64,000 nt of DNA from a bacterium (GTDB lineage: Bacteria; SZUA-79; Acidulodesulfobacterales; Acidulodesulfobacteraceae): positions 24,806 through 88,805 of the forward strand of contig JAJYHI010000061.1 of assembly GCA_021784835.1 (NCBI GenBank), read 5' to 3'. A program made the position numbers and the translations under genes. Under the pieces are notes generated by a model. The model had not been told where the DNA came from, did not search any database, and was given only the letters and a program-made list of their open reading frames with translations. Position 1 is the stretch's first letter. The number at the start of each line of letters is the position of its first letter. Shown here in pieces: positions 1-7,202 of this stretch.

Positions 1-90
1 GCCGTCAAGTTTTTCGAGCAGCAGGCCGGCCGGTTTCAAATCCGGGTAATCCAATGCTACTATTACCTTTTCTTTAATATTATTTTCCAT
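1..90 (-). CDS. pyrF: Orotidine 5'-phosphate decarboxylase, N-terminal fragment (cut by window edge)
   Basis: Only the first 30 codons are present, because the gene runs off the left edge of the window. They begin with an ATG at 90 and read MENNIKEKVIVALDYPDLKP and onward. The hydrophobic strand VIVALDYPD is the hallmark first beta strand of the OMP decarboxylase TIM barrel, whose Asp contacts the substrate. PyrF makes UMP from OMP, the last step of pyrimidine synthesis. It follows the deacetylase gene on the same strand after 10 bp and is probably cotranscribed. The call rests on one motif, so confidence is moderate. Confidence 0.68.
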   Translation of the reverse strand, partial: MENNIKEKVIVALDYPDLKPAGLLLEKLDG

Positions 91-100
91 AATAAATAAA

Positions 101-1360
101 TTATCTCAAAAATTCGCACAAAGGCACGAATGCGTAGCCTTCTTTTTTAAGTTTAGGTATTTCCAGCATCAGCGCTTTCACAGTGCCGTATCTAGGATGC
201 CCTATAACTATTACTCTTTTAAATCTTTTCGCCAAAGAGGCGGCAATATTAATCTGGTTTTTTATATAAAAAACGGATGGTTTATCGTCGATAAAAACAT
301 CTCTCTGAGCCGAGGGAACACCCTGCTTTAACGCGCATCTGTAAGCATAGCTGTTATCGTCGGTAAGGCTGTCGATAAAAAACATATTCTTTTTTTTAAA
401 ATCTGATACGGCTTCGCATATCTTTTTTTTATCGGATGTAAATAGCGACCCTTCATGGTTGTTTGCTCCGTCTATATATGGAAGTCTGCTTATGTCGGCA
501 AAAATTTTTCGTCTTATCTCTTTTTTATCCATCCAGACGAACAATGCTCCGTCGCCCGGAAAAAGAGCCGTATTAACCGGCTCCATGGGAACGTGCATTA
601 TGGTTTCGTAACCCAGCGCGTGAAGTTTTACGTCTATATTTTTGGAATAAGCGGCATAAGGAAATATCGCGAAAGTTATAGGGGTGCGCAATGAAACTAA
701 ACTGTTTATATAAGACCTTTTGTATCCGACGTCGTCGATATCCAAGGCAATTTTAGGAGATTTAACATATTCTTTAATCGATACGAAGCCGCTGTAGTCT
801 GCCCCCTTTACTATAAATACCGCTTTTAAAAACAGTTTGGACCCGTAAAAAAAATACGCGCACAGGCAGTTATCCTTAACGGTATATAAATAATAGCTTA
901 TGCCGTCGTTAGAAGGAATTATGAACCTTTTAAATTCTTTATGGAAAATTTTCTTTATGCTGTTAAAATCAGTATTTTTTGGTATAAGTATATCGTATTT
1001 ATCAAAAATCGCATTCACGGGTTTTATATCGGGTCCTGAATCAACCGGGACGCGAATGGTTAAGGCTGCATTCTCCCTTGCGATGTTATCTTTCGATATT
1101 CTTAAGTCTTCAATGGTTTTTTTAAAGAATTTGTTAAATATTTTTAGCGGATGTCTTTTATATTCTTTTATTTTTACCGCAATTTTATTGGCCCTGCCGT
1201 AACGGTATATTTTTTTTTCAGAAACTGTTTTCGCCGGCTTTAAAAAAATAAATTTATAATAAACAATGGCCGAAAAAAAAATTGCGGCTAAAATACAGGA
1301 CGCTATAATAAATATCTTGCCCCGGTATCCCGATTTCCCCTGCTGTTTATTTGACCGCAA
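101..1360 (-). CDS. Divergent polysaccharide deacetylase (YibQ / PF04748-like), membrane anchored
   Basis: This 419-residue protein has one N-terminal transmembrane segment (about residues 15-40), a poorly conserved linker, and a C-terminal divergent polysaccharide deacetylase domain from about residue 205. Family motifs are visible: ALDIDDVGY with the metal-site-like Asp pair, then HVPMEP, then NNHEGS, and finally VIVIGHPR near the C-terminus. Members are predicted periplasmic NodB-fold proteins, usually encoded beside ctpA and envC and implicated in cell-wall or polysaccharide handling; catalysis is not established for most. Here it lies 7 bp downstream of ctpA, the usual neighbour, so the two form one transcription unit with pyrF after it. 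Confidence 0.8.
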   Translation of the reverse strand: MRSNKQQGKSGYRGKIFIIASCILAAIFFSAIVYYKFIFLKPAKTVSEKKIYRYGRANKIAVKIKEYKRHPLKIFNKFFKKTIEDLRISKDNIARENAALTIRVPVDSGPDIKPVNAIFDKYDILIPKNTDFNSIKKIFHKEFKRFIIPSNDGISYYLYTVKDNCLCAYFFYGSKLFLKAVFIVKGADYSGFVSIKEYVKSPKIALDIDDVGYKRSYINSLVSLRTPITFAIFPYAAYSKNIDVKLHALGYETIMHVPMEPVNTALFPGDGALFVWMDKKEIRRKIFADISRLPYIDGANNHEGSLFTSDKKKICEAVSDFKKKNMFFIDSLTDDNSYAYRCALKQGVPSAQRDVFIDDKPSVFYIKNQINIAASLAKRFKRVIVIGHPRYGTVKALMLEIPKLKKEGYAFVPLCEFLR

Positions 1361-1367
1361 ACTTATA

Positions 1368-2705
1368 TTACTCCCCGGTTCCGGTTTCTTTTATAACTTT
1401 CCAGCTCTTAAGAAGTTCGTAAGCAAATCTGAACTGGTTGTCTTTCTTAAAATAAATATTAAACGCTTTAAAATCTTGCGCGCCTTTGAGCTTTTTGCTC
1501 TCCGGATTTTTAAAGTGATGCCTCAAATTTACCTCTCTTAGCGTTCTAAGGGGCTTTACAAATATAAAATTTTTTGAACTGCCTACGTTAAAGTCCGGGA
1601 GCACGCCAGTATCCTGCACCGAAACTCCGTTCGGCAGAAAATAGAAAGCCGTGGTCAGACCCATGCCCGTTCCGTCGGGCAGGGTGTAGACAGTCTGAAC
1701 CGAACCCTTCCCGAACGTCTGTTCCCCGACGACTACGGCTCTTTTATGGGCTTGCAGACTTCCCGCGGTTATTTCGGCTGCGCTCGCCGTGCCGGAATTG
1801 ACGATGACAACAATAGGATAATCCGGGGCGGTATATTTCCCCAACGCATAATATTTTACATCCTGGGATTTTATTCTCCCCCGGGTATAAACCACTATCC
1901 CGCTTTTAATGAAATCGCTGCAAACTTTAACGGCTTCGTTCAGTAATCCGCCGGGATTGTTTCTTAGGTCCAATATGAGCCCGCGGATTCCGTGTTCCTT
2001 CAAACCGATGATTTTAAGTGCTTTTAAAAGTTGAGAGTTCGTGTAATCTTGAAAACTGGAAATTCGTATATATCCTATATGATGCGGGAGAAGCATATAT
2101 TTAACGCTTTTTAAAATTATATTTTTTCTTAAGAGGGTAAAAATTCTCGGGCGTTTAAAACTTTTCCTTTTAATCAGAAGATTAACGGAGGTGCCGGCCT
2201 TGCCGTGCAACAGGCCGACGGCCTTCATAATGTTCATATTATAGGTTGAAATATTATCTATTTTTTCTATAATATCTCCGGATTTAAGGCCGGCCTTAGC
2301 GGCCGGAGAACCGTCTATAGGCGATATCACTACTACATAGCCGTTCTTGGTGGAAATTTTAATTCCTATTCCCGTAAATTTTCCCGAAGTTTGCGATTTC
2401 ATCTGCCTGAACTCGTCAGGCGTAAGAAAATAGGTATGGGGGTCAAGGGTCGAAACCATTCCGTCTATTGCCCCGAATATAAGTTTTCTTGACGGTTCTT
2501 TTTTTATGTAATTATTTTTAATTAAAGAATAGACCTTTGAAAAAAGCTTTATATTTTTAAGAGCGCGTTCATTTATTTTTTCTTTATTTTCGGTCCCGGC
2601 GGCATTTCCCGTTTTAGCAAAACATATTCTTCCGGCCGCAGAAAACCCAAAAATTAAATAAAAAATAAATAAAAAAAATATAGAGCTTTTTATGCGCTTA
2701 TTCAT
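1368..2705 (-). CDS. ctpA: C-terminal processing protease, S41 family
   Basis: This is a periplasmic serine protease that trims C-termini of exported proteins and typically regulates peptidoglycan hydrolases. An N-terminal hydrophobic signal (SIFFLFIFYLIFGFSAAG) is followed by a PDZ domain with GIGIKI and SGDIIEKID, then the S41 catalytic domain. The nucleophile Ser is in SGTASAAE and the general base Lys in TFGKGSVQ. An in-frame ATG 57 bases further upstream exists, but the ATG at 2705 is chosen because a GAGG ribosome site lies about 8 bases before it and the protein then begins directly with MNKRIKSS and the signal peptide. It is 445 residues, usual for the family. Confidence 0.9.
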   Translation of the reverse strand: MNKRIKSSIFFLFIFYLIFGFSAAGRICFAKTGNAAGTENKEKINERALKNIKLFSKVYSLIKNNYIKKEPSRKLIFGAIDGMVSTLDPHTYFLTPDEFRQMKSQTSGKFTGIGIKISTKNGYVVVISPIDGSPAAKAGLKSGDIIEKIDNISTYNMNIMKAVGLLHGKAGTSVNLLIKRKSFKRPRIFTLLRKNIILKSVKYMLLPHHIGYIRISSFQDYTNSQLLKALKIIGLKEHGIRGLILDLRNNPGGLLNEAVKVCSDFIKSGIVVYTRGRIKSQDVKYYALGKYTAPDYPIVVIVNSGTASAAEITAGSLQAHKRAVVVGEQTFGKGSVQTVYTLPDGTGMGLTTAFYFLPNGVSVQDTGVLPDFNVGSSKNFIFVKPLRTLREVNLRHHFKNPESKKLKGAQDFKAFNIYFKKDNQFRFAYELLKSWKVIKETGTGE

Positions 2706-3035
2706 ATTATTGCCTCGCAAATAATGTAGTTTTATATAATCGCTTTTTATAGCCGCTTTCAAAACCGGCGCTTAATTTAAATATCCAAGCGTTTATTAAT
2801 TTTATAATTTTGCGCATTAAATGTCTATTCTTTTTATTTCGCATTTTATTGCGCAGAAATACATATATATTAGCAATATCCGGAAGGAATTTTTATAAGT
2901 TATCGGGCGCTTTAAACGTTTGCGGGAAATGCCGAAATGATATTTTTAACTTTAATTAATTTTAATAAATTAAATCCCGCTTTCTACTGCGATATACGCT
3001 ATATAGAAAGCGGGCGGAAAATTTTGTTTTAAACC
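2706..3035. other. 330-bp non-coding interval between lipoprotein gene and ctpA
   Basis: No convincing reading frame is visible. The interval contains the terminator-like hairpin of the upstream lipoprotein gene (2976-3014). It also contains an imperfect inverted repeat: 2810-2822 (TGCGCATTAAATG) pairs with 2841-2854 (CATTTTATTGCGCA) across an 18-base loop. The promoter for ctpA must lie here, but no good -35/-10 pair stood out. Confidence 0.5.
2976..3014 (-). terminator. Hairpin terminator-like structure downstream of the lipoprotein gene
   Basis: The arms 2976-2986 (CCCGCTTTCTA) and 3004-3014 (TAGAAAGCGGG) are perfectly complementary over 11 bp, with a 17-base loop. On the minus strand the stem is followed by the AT-rich ATTTAATTTATT rather than a pure T run. 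It begins 22 bp after the lipoprotein stop codon, as expected for its terminator. Confidence 0.6.
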
Positions 3036-3284
3036 TTAACTGTTTGCCTTAGGAGCTTCGGGAGCTTTTTTAGCGGGAGCCGCAGCTTTTGCCGCGGGAG
3101 CCGCAGCTTTTGCCGCGGGAGCCGCAGGAGCCGCCGCAGTTGCCGCAGGAGCCGCAGGAGCCGCCGCAGTTGCCGCGGGAGCCGCAGGAGCCGGTTTAGC
3201 AGCTTCTTTTTTTGCGCAACCGGAAAATGCCAAAGCGGATACGATTAAAAATCCTCCTAAAACTAATACTGTAAGCTTTTTCAA
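3036..3284 (-). CDS. Small Ala/Pro-rich repeat lipoprotein
   Basis: This 82-residue protein has a classical lipoprotein signal: MKK, then the hydrophobic stretch LTVLVLGGFLIVSALAF, and the lipobox AFSGC with the acylated Cys at residue 22. The mature part is low complexity, made of Ala, Pro, Lys and Thr, with the decapeptide APAAPAATAA occurring twice in tandem followed by shorter AAPAAK-type units and a Lys-rich tail. The DNA is correspondingly repetitive. Expression signals are strong: a perfect AAGGAGGTGA ribosome site and a consensus-like sigma-70 promoter. The gene is monocistronic. The function is unknown; a periplasm-spanning spacer or cell-wall-contacting tether is possible but unproven. 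The cassette looks genuine because of the signal peptide and expression signals, despite the simple sequence. Confidence 0.8.
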   Translation of the reverse strand: MKKLTVLVLGGFLIVSALAFSGCAKKEAAKPAPAAPAATAAAPAAPAATAAAPAAPAAKAAAPAAKAAAPAKKAPEAPKANS

Positions 3285-3286
3285 AA

Positions 3287-3299
3287 TTTATCACCTCCT
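3287..3299 (-). promoter_or_regulatory. Strong ribosome binding site for the Ala/Pro lipoprotein
   Basis: On the minus strand the sequence AAAGGAGGTGATAA lies immediately before the ATG and matches the anti-Shine-Dalgarno sequence over about nine bases. This is stronger than most other sites in the window and implies abundant translation. Confidence 0.75.
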
Positions 3300-3310
3300 T
3301 TAACCTTTTT

Positions 3311-3339
3311 ATTCTATTTTTAGCGAAAGATTTTGTCAA
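3311..3339 (-). promoter_or_regulatory. Sigma-70-type promoter of the lipoprotein gene
   Basis: Read on the minus strand, TTGACA (3339-3334) and TAGAAT (3316-3311) are separated by exactly 17 bases. This is a perfect -35 and a five-of-six -10, one of the clearest promoters in the window. The predicted leader is short. Confidence 0.75.
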
Positions 3340-3351
3340 GAGAAATTTTTA

Positions 3352-3382
3352 TTGAAAATTTTACAATATAATATATTATAAT
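3352..3382 (+). promoter_or_regulatory. Candidate promoter for thiE-ftsEX
   Basis: TTGAAA at 3352-3357 precedes TATAAT at 3377-3382 with a 19-base spacer, or TATTAT at 3374-3379 with a 16-base spacer. The region is very AT-rich, so the exact -10 is uncertain. There is no TPP riboswitch-like structure in the short interval before thiE. Confidence 0.4.
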
Positions 3383-3401
3383 ATAAATAGCCGGTATTAA
3401 T

Positions 3402-4061
3402 ATGAAAAAATTAAATTTTCAAATAATAACCAAAGATTTTAATCTGGACGAAGAAAAAAAATATCTCGAAAATTTAGCGGGTGCGGCCGCGGAATCTTGC
3501 GCCGACGTCATACAGTTAAGAAATAAAAAAATTTCCGGCAGAGATATTTATCATTCCGCCCTGTTCTTAAAAAAACTGCTGAGAGGCTTTAATAAAACCA
3601 ATAAACCGGCTCTCGTCATAAACGACAGGCCGGACATTGCATATGCCGCCGGAGCCGACGGCGTTCATCTTGGTCAGGACGACTTTCCCGCCGGCGCCGC
3701 AAAAAATATATTTCCCGGCTTAATATTAGGGGTCAGCGTAGAAAACGCAAGTCAGGCAATCCTTGCGGAAAATTCAGGCGCGGATTATTTAGGGCTCGGT
3801 CCGGTTTTCCGGACGAAGTCTAAAATCGATGCGGGCGATTTATTGAAACCGGAAGAAATTATATCGGTGTGCAATGCGGTCGATATACCGGTTATAGCCA
3901 TAGGGGGCATAAAGGCGTCGGGAATAAAAAAGCTTGCTCCGTCGGGCATTGCCGGGGCAGCGGTTATAGGCGCCGTTTCGGACTCTAAAAATCCGGCAAA
4001 AACCGCTTTGCTTTTCAGAAAAAATATCGACGCATATTTAATTAAAAGCAGGTGCGCGTAA
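3402..4061 (+). CDS. thiE: Thiamine-phosphate synthase
   Basis: ThiE joins hydroxymethylpyrimidine diphosphate with the thiazole phosphate to give thiamine monophosphate in the cytoplasm. The 219-residue protein shows the family series: VIQLRNK near residue 40, NDRPDIA with GADGVHLGQDD (diphosphate and magnesium binding), GVSVENA, GADYLGLGPVF followed by T-K-SK-D, and VIAIGGI near the C-terminus. The ATG at 3402 has little Shine-Dalgarno sequence. It is followed after one base by ftsE, so it leads a three-gene plus-strand unit. No other thiamine gene is in the window. Confidence 0.9.
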   Translation: MKKLNFQIITKDFNLDEEKKYLENLAGAAAESCADVIQLRNKKISGRDIYHSALFLKKLLRGFNKTNKPALVINDRPDIAYAAGADGVHLGQDDFPAGAAKNIFPGLILGVSVENASQAILAENSGADYLGLGPVFRTKSKIDAGDLLKPEEIISVCNAVDIPVIAIGGIKASGIKKLAPSGIAGAAVIGAVSDSKNPAKTALLFRKNIDAYLIKSRCA

Positions 4062-4062
4062 A

Positions 4063-4701
4063 TTGATAGAATTCAGCCACGTATATAAAAATTACGACAA
4101 AAATTACATATTGAGAGACCTAAACTTTACCGTCAATAAAGGCGAATTTATTTTTATAACGGGTCCTTCCGGAGCCGGCAAAACTACTACCCTTAAACTG
4201 CTAATCGCCGTCGAAAAGCCTACTCACGGCGCAATAAGATTCTTAGGCACGGAATTGCAAAATTTAAAGCCGCGGGATATACCGTTTTTGAGGAGAAAAA
4301 TAGGCTTCGTATTTCAGGATTTCAAGCTTCTTCCGAACAGAACGGTCTTTCAGAACGTTGCGCTCGGACTCGAAGTTTCCGGAGTTTTCGGAAACGTAAT
4401 AACTAAAAACGTTTCCGAAATATTAAAATCGGTAGAACTTTATACAAAAAGGGACGATTTTCCTTCCAGCCTATCCGGGGGAGAACAGCAAAGGGTCGCC
4501 ATAGCAAGGGCACTCGTCCAGAATCCGCAGGTTCTGCTTGCCGACGAACCAACCGGAAACTTAGACGAAAACACGGCAAAAATTATAATAGACACCATAA
4601 AATCTTTTAACAACAAAGGCACGACGGTAATGTTGGCCACGCACGATAAAAACCTTATAAGCTTGGGAAGGGGCAGGGTCATTGACATCACAAAGAGCTA
4701 A
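4063..4701 (+). CDS. ftsE: Cell division ATP-binding protein FtsE
   Basis: FtsE is the ATPase subunit of the FtsEX complex, which couples septal constriction to activation of peptidoglycan amidases. The 212-residue protein carries Walker A ([12 protein letters not shown]), the Q-loop VFQDFKLLP, the ABC signature [15 protein letters not shown], and Walker [12 protein letters not shown]. The start codon is TTG, one base after the thiE stop. The coding end overlaps ftsX by about 20 bases, indicating translational coupling. Confidence 0.92.
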   Translation: MIEFSHVYKNYDKNYILRDLNFTVNKGEFIFITGPSGAGKTTTLKLLIAVEKPTHGAIRFLGTELQNLKPRDIPFLRRKIGFVFQDFKLLPNRTVFQNVALGLEVSGVFGNVITKNVSEILKSVELYTKRDDFPSSLSGGEQQRVAIARALVQNPQVLLADEPTGNLDENTAKIIIDTIKSFNNKGTTVMLATHDKNLISLGRGRVIDITKS

Positions 4702-5572
4702 TCATATCGCAAACTATTTTAAAATAGCCTCCTTAAATATTAAATCCAACATCGCGGGCAACGTCTTCGCTTTCGCGATAATGTCATTTTCTTTTTTTAT
4801 AATGCTTTTTTTTCTTCTTTGTTATGTAAATATCTATAATTATATGAATTTCTTCCGAAATAAAAATATAATGCTCGTATTTTTAAAAAAAAACGGGGAT
4901 AAAGACACCGTTATAAAATTTATTAAAAATATTGGCGGAGTTAAAAATGCCGTTTATTATAACGATAAATCTTCCCTCGTATCTTTGGAAAAAAAAATTC
5001 GCCGTATAAAACCTTTTTTAAAAAATGAAAATCCCGGCTACGCGCCCTCTTTTATAAAAATTAATTTTAAAAAAAACGATACCGGCAGAATATTTCTGTC
5101 GGATGTTTATTTGCGGATTAAATCTCTTTCGGGAGTGGGGTCGGTTTATTACGACAGGATGCTTCGGAAAAAAATAGGGCAGTTTATATTCTTTACAAAG
5201 TTCGTAGGGCTTGTTCTTTTTATATTTTTATTTATCTTATCTATCTTTATATCTTATAGCGCGATAAAACTCATCATATTAAGGAAAAAAGAGGAAATCG
5301 AAATATTAAAACTCATAGGCGCGACAAATTATTATATCAGGATTCCTATGTTTATAGAAGGACAGGCGGGGACGCTTCTGGCTTTTATAATTTCTATCCT
5401 GCTTCTTCTCGCTATTTACGATATATTTATATTTTACGGGTTCAACGGCTTTCTCGAATATTTTCATATAAAAATAGTCTTTTTAAATACTGCCCAAACG
5501 GCTTTAGTGTTTATAATAGCAATGATATCCGGTTTTCTGGGAACCTATTTTTCGTCTAAAAGATTCTTCTGA
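4682..5572 (+). CDS. ftsX: Cell division protein FtsX
   Basis: FtsX is the inner-membrane partner of FtsE. The 296-residue protein has a short cytoplasmic N-terminus, TM1 around residues 24-48, an extracytoplasmic domain to about residue 165, then three helices (about 172-198, 225-253, 268-290). The segment [20 protein letters not shown] after TM2 is the characteristic FtsX/MacB cytoplasmic loop. The start is a TTG inside the end of ftsE, preceded by a GGGGCAGGG ribosome site. The usual periplasmic effector EnvC is not adjacent, but ctpA and the YibQ-like gene that normally accompany it lie about 2 kb upstream on the other strand. Confidence 0.88.
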   Translation: MTSQRANHIANYFKIASLNIKSNIAGNVFAFAIMSFSFFIMLFFLLCYVNIYNYMNFFRNKNIMLVFLKKNGDKDTVIKFIKNIGGVKNAVYYNDKSSLVSLEKKIRRIKPFLKNENPGYAPSFIKINFKKNDTGRIFLSDVYLRIKSLSGVGSVYYDRMLRKKIGQFIFFTKFVGLVLFIFLFILSIFISYSAIKLIILRKKEEIEILKLIGATNYYIRIPMFIEGQAGTLLAFIISILLLLAIYDIFIFYGFNGFLEYFHIKIVFLNTAQTALVFIIAMISGFLGTYFSSKRFF

Positions 5573-5591
5573 AAAAACCCCGGGATTTTTG
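5572..5591. terminator. Compact bidirectional terminator candidate between ftsX and cobQ
   Basis: The convergent genes are only 21 bp apart. The gap reads A6 CCC CGGG A T5, a near-palindrome whose arms would end in T runs on both strands. The stem is short, so it is only a candidate. Confidence 0.35.
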
Positions 5592-5593
5592 TT

Positions 5594-7192
5594 TTAAATT
5601 CCGATAATATTCCGCAGAAGTTTAATATCTATATGATTTTCTATATTTTCGGACAACAGGTTGAAACTTTCGTTTTTAACGGTTTCGTAAGCTTGCGGCT
5701 TGCCGGCTTTCAGATTTAAATCTATATCCTTTCCCATAGATTTAAGATTCTTTTCTGCCGTTCCTATCAAAAAATTTTTAAAATCGGCGTTTGCGAAAAG
5801 CCCGTGTATATATGTTCCTATTTTTTTGCCGTCTTCGGATATTATGCCGTTTTCCGGCGAAAAATTATGCGGCGTTTCTCCGGAGGGCACAAATACATTG
5901 GTGCGTATGCCGGAACCGTTATGATCTCCGGTAAAAAATGTCCTTCCGTTATGAATTTCGTAGCCCGTCAATAAAGACTCGCGTCCGGCGTTACCGGTTC
6001 GAAATATGTATCGCCGGTTTAATAATACCTTTTCTGCGGACAATACGGTTTCCGTTCTAAAAAAACCTAAGCCGGCTTCATCTTTTTCGTGCGAAGATTC
6101 TATGTTGCCCTGGTCTTTTATCGACTCTCCCATCATTTGAAAGCCTCCGCATATTCCCATAATAATTCCGTATTTTTCAAAATTTTTAATATAATCGAAA
6201 ACCTTAGACCGCTTAATGCTTAACAAATCCGAAATCGTCGATTTGGAACCGGGGATTACGACTATGTCGAAATCATTTTCCACGTATGGAACGCTGTCGA
6301 AAAACCTTGCATTTATTCTCCCGTCCAAGAAAAGAGGGTCAAATTCGTTGAAATTGGAAATACGGTCTAAACGGACTATCCCTATTTTTATTTTATTCCC
6401 GTTCCCTGAGCCGTCTATGCGCCCGCCGTTATATCCGGCTTGCCGCCCGCAAGAGGCTTTTAATTCAAGGCTGTCCTCGGCCTCGAAACTAAGATTTTTA
6501 ATATGCGGAATAACCCCGAGACACGGTATTTTAAGCCTTTTTTCAATATCTTTTATTCCTGATTCTAAAATAGATGCGTCCCCTCTAAATTTATTTATAA
6601 TAAAACCTTTTATTAATCTTCTCCATTTTGGCGGAAGCAGCTTGACGGTTCCGTAAATGGAGGCAAAAACCCCGCCTCTTTCGATATCGGCGGTCAAAAT
6701 TACCGGAATATCGTAAATCTGGGCAAAACCCATATTCGCTATATCGTACTTAAAAAGGTTAATTTCTGCCGGACTTCCCGCGCCTTCCACGACTATAAGG
6801 TCGTTTGCCCCGGCTAAAAAATCGAAAGATTCCGCCGCTTTTTTAACGAAGAAATCTTTCTTGCCGTTATATTCCTTGAAATTCATATTGCCGTAATGTT
6901 TTCCTTCGACTATCAGATGCATCTGCGTATCTGAAGCAGGTTTTATAAGAATAGGATTGACCTGTCTTAACGGTTTTTTGAAAGCCGCTTCGCATTGGAC
7001 GGCCTGCGCCGAAGAAATTTCAAAACCGTCTTCGGTAACGAAGCTGTTTAAAGACATATTTTGGGATTTAAAAGGGGAACACGAAACGCCTTTATTGGAA
7101 AAATATCTGAGGAGTCCGGCCGTTATAGCGCTTTTGCCGGCAGAGCTCGATGTACCCTGAACCATAATAAATTTAATTTTATTATTTATCAT
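5594..7192 (-). CDS. cobQ: Cobyric acid synthase (glutamine-hydrolysing)
   Basis: CobQ amidates four side chains of adenosylcobyrinic acid diamide in cobalamin synthesis. The 532-residue protein starts with the dethiobiotin-synthase-like ATPase domain (VQGTSSSAGKSAITAGLL, NPILIKP near residue 80, VVEGAGSPAEINL). It ends with a class I glutamine amidotransferase domain: the nucleophile Cys is in GICGGFQMMG and the His in GTYIHGLF. It ends 3' to ftsX in convergent orientation and starts 10 bp after the HD-GYP gene. The ATG has almost no Shine-Dalgarno. It is the only cobalamin-synthesis gene here, and fits the AdoCbl-dependent reductase at 61 kb. Confidence 0.93.
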   Translation of the reverse strand: MINNKIKFIMVQGTSSSAGKSAITAGLLRYFSNKGVSCSPFKSQNMSLNSFVTEDGFEISSAQAVQCEAAFKKPLRQVNPILIKPASDTQMHLIVEGKHYGNMNFKEYNGKKDFFVKKAAESFDFLAGANDLIVVEGAGSPAEINLFKYDIANMGFAQIYDIPVILTADIERGGVFASIYGTVKLLPPKWRRLIKGFIINKFRGDASILESGIKDIEKRLKIPCLGVIPHIKNLSFEAEDSLELKASCGRQAGYNGGRIDGSGNGNKIKIGIVRLDRISNFNEFDPLFLDGRINARFFDSVPYVENDFDIVVIPGSKSTISDLLSIKRSKVFDYIKNFEKYGIIMGICGGFQMMGESIKDQGNIESSHEKDEAGLGFFRTETVLSAEKVLLNRRYIFRTGNAGRESLLTGYEIHNGRTFFTGDHNGSGIRTNVFVPSGETPHNFSPENGIISEDGKKIGTYIHGLFANADFKNFLIGTAEKNLKSMGKDIDLNLKAGKPQAYETVKNESFNLLSENIENHIDIKLLRNIIGI

Positions 7193-7202
7193 AAGGTATA
7201 TT

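Noticed and set aside
900..1202. Plus-strand open frame antisense to the deacetylase gene
   Set aside because: It is the complement of the minus-strand deacetylase and lacks a ribosome site.
3060..3200. Tandem DNA repeats resembling a CRISPR or VNTR array
   Set aside because: The repeats encode the Ala/Pro decapeptides in frame, with no unique spacers.
3340..3401. TPP riboswitch before thiE
   Set aside because: The interval between the lipoprotein promoter and thiE is too short and lacks the conserved CTGAGA motif.
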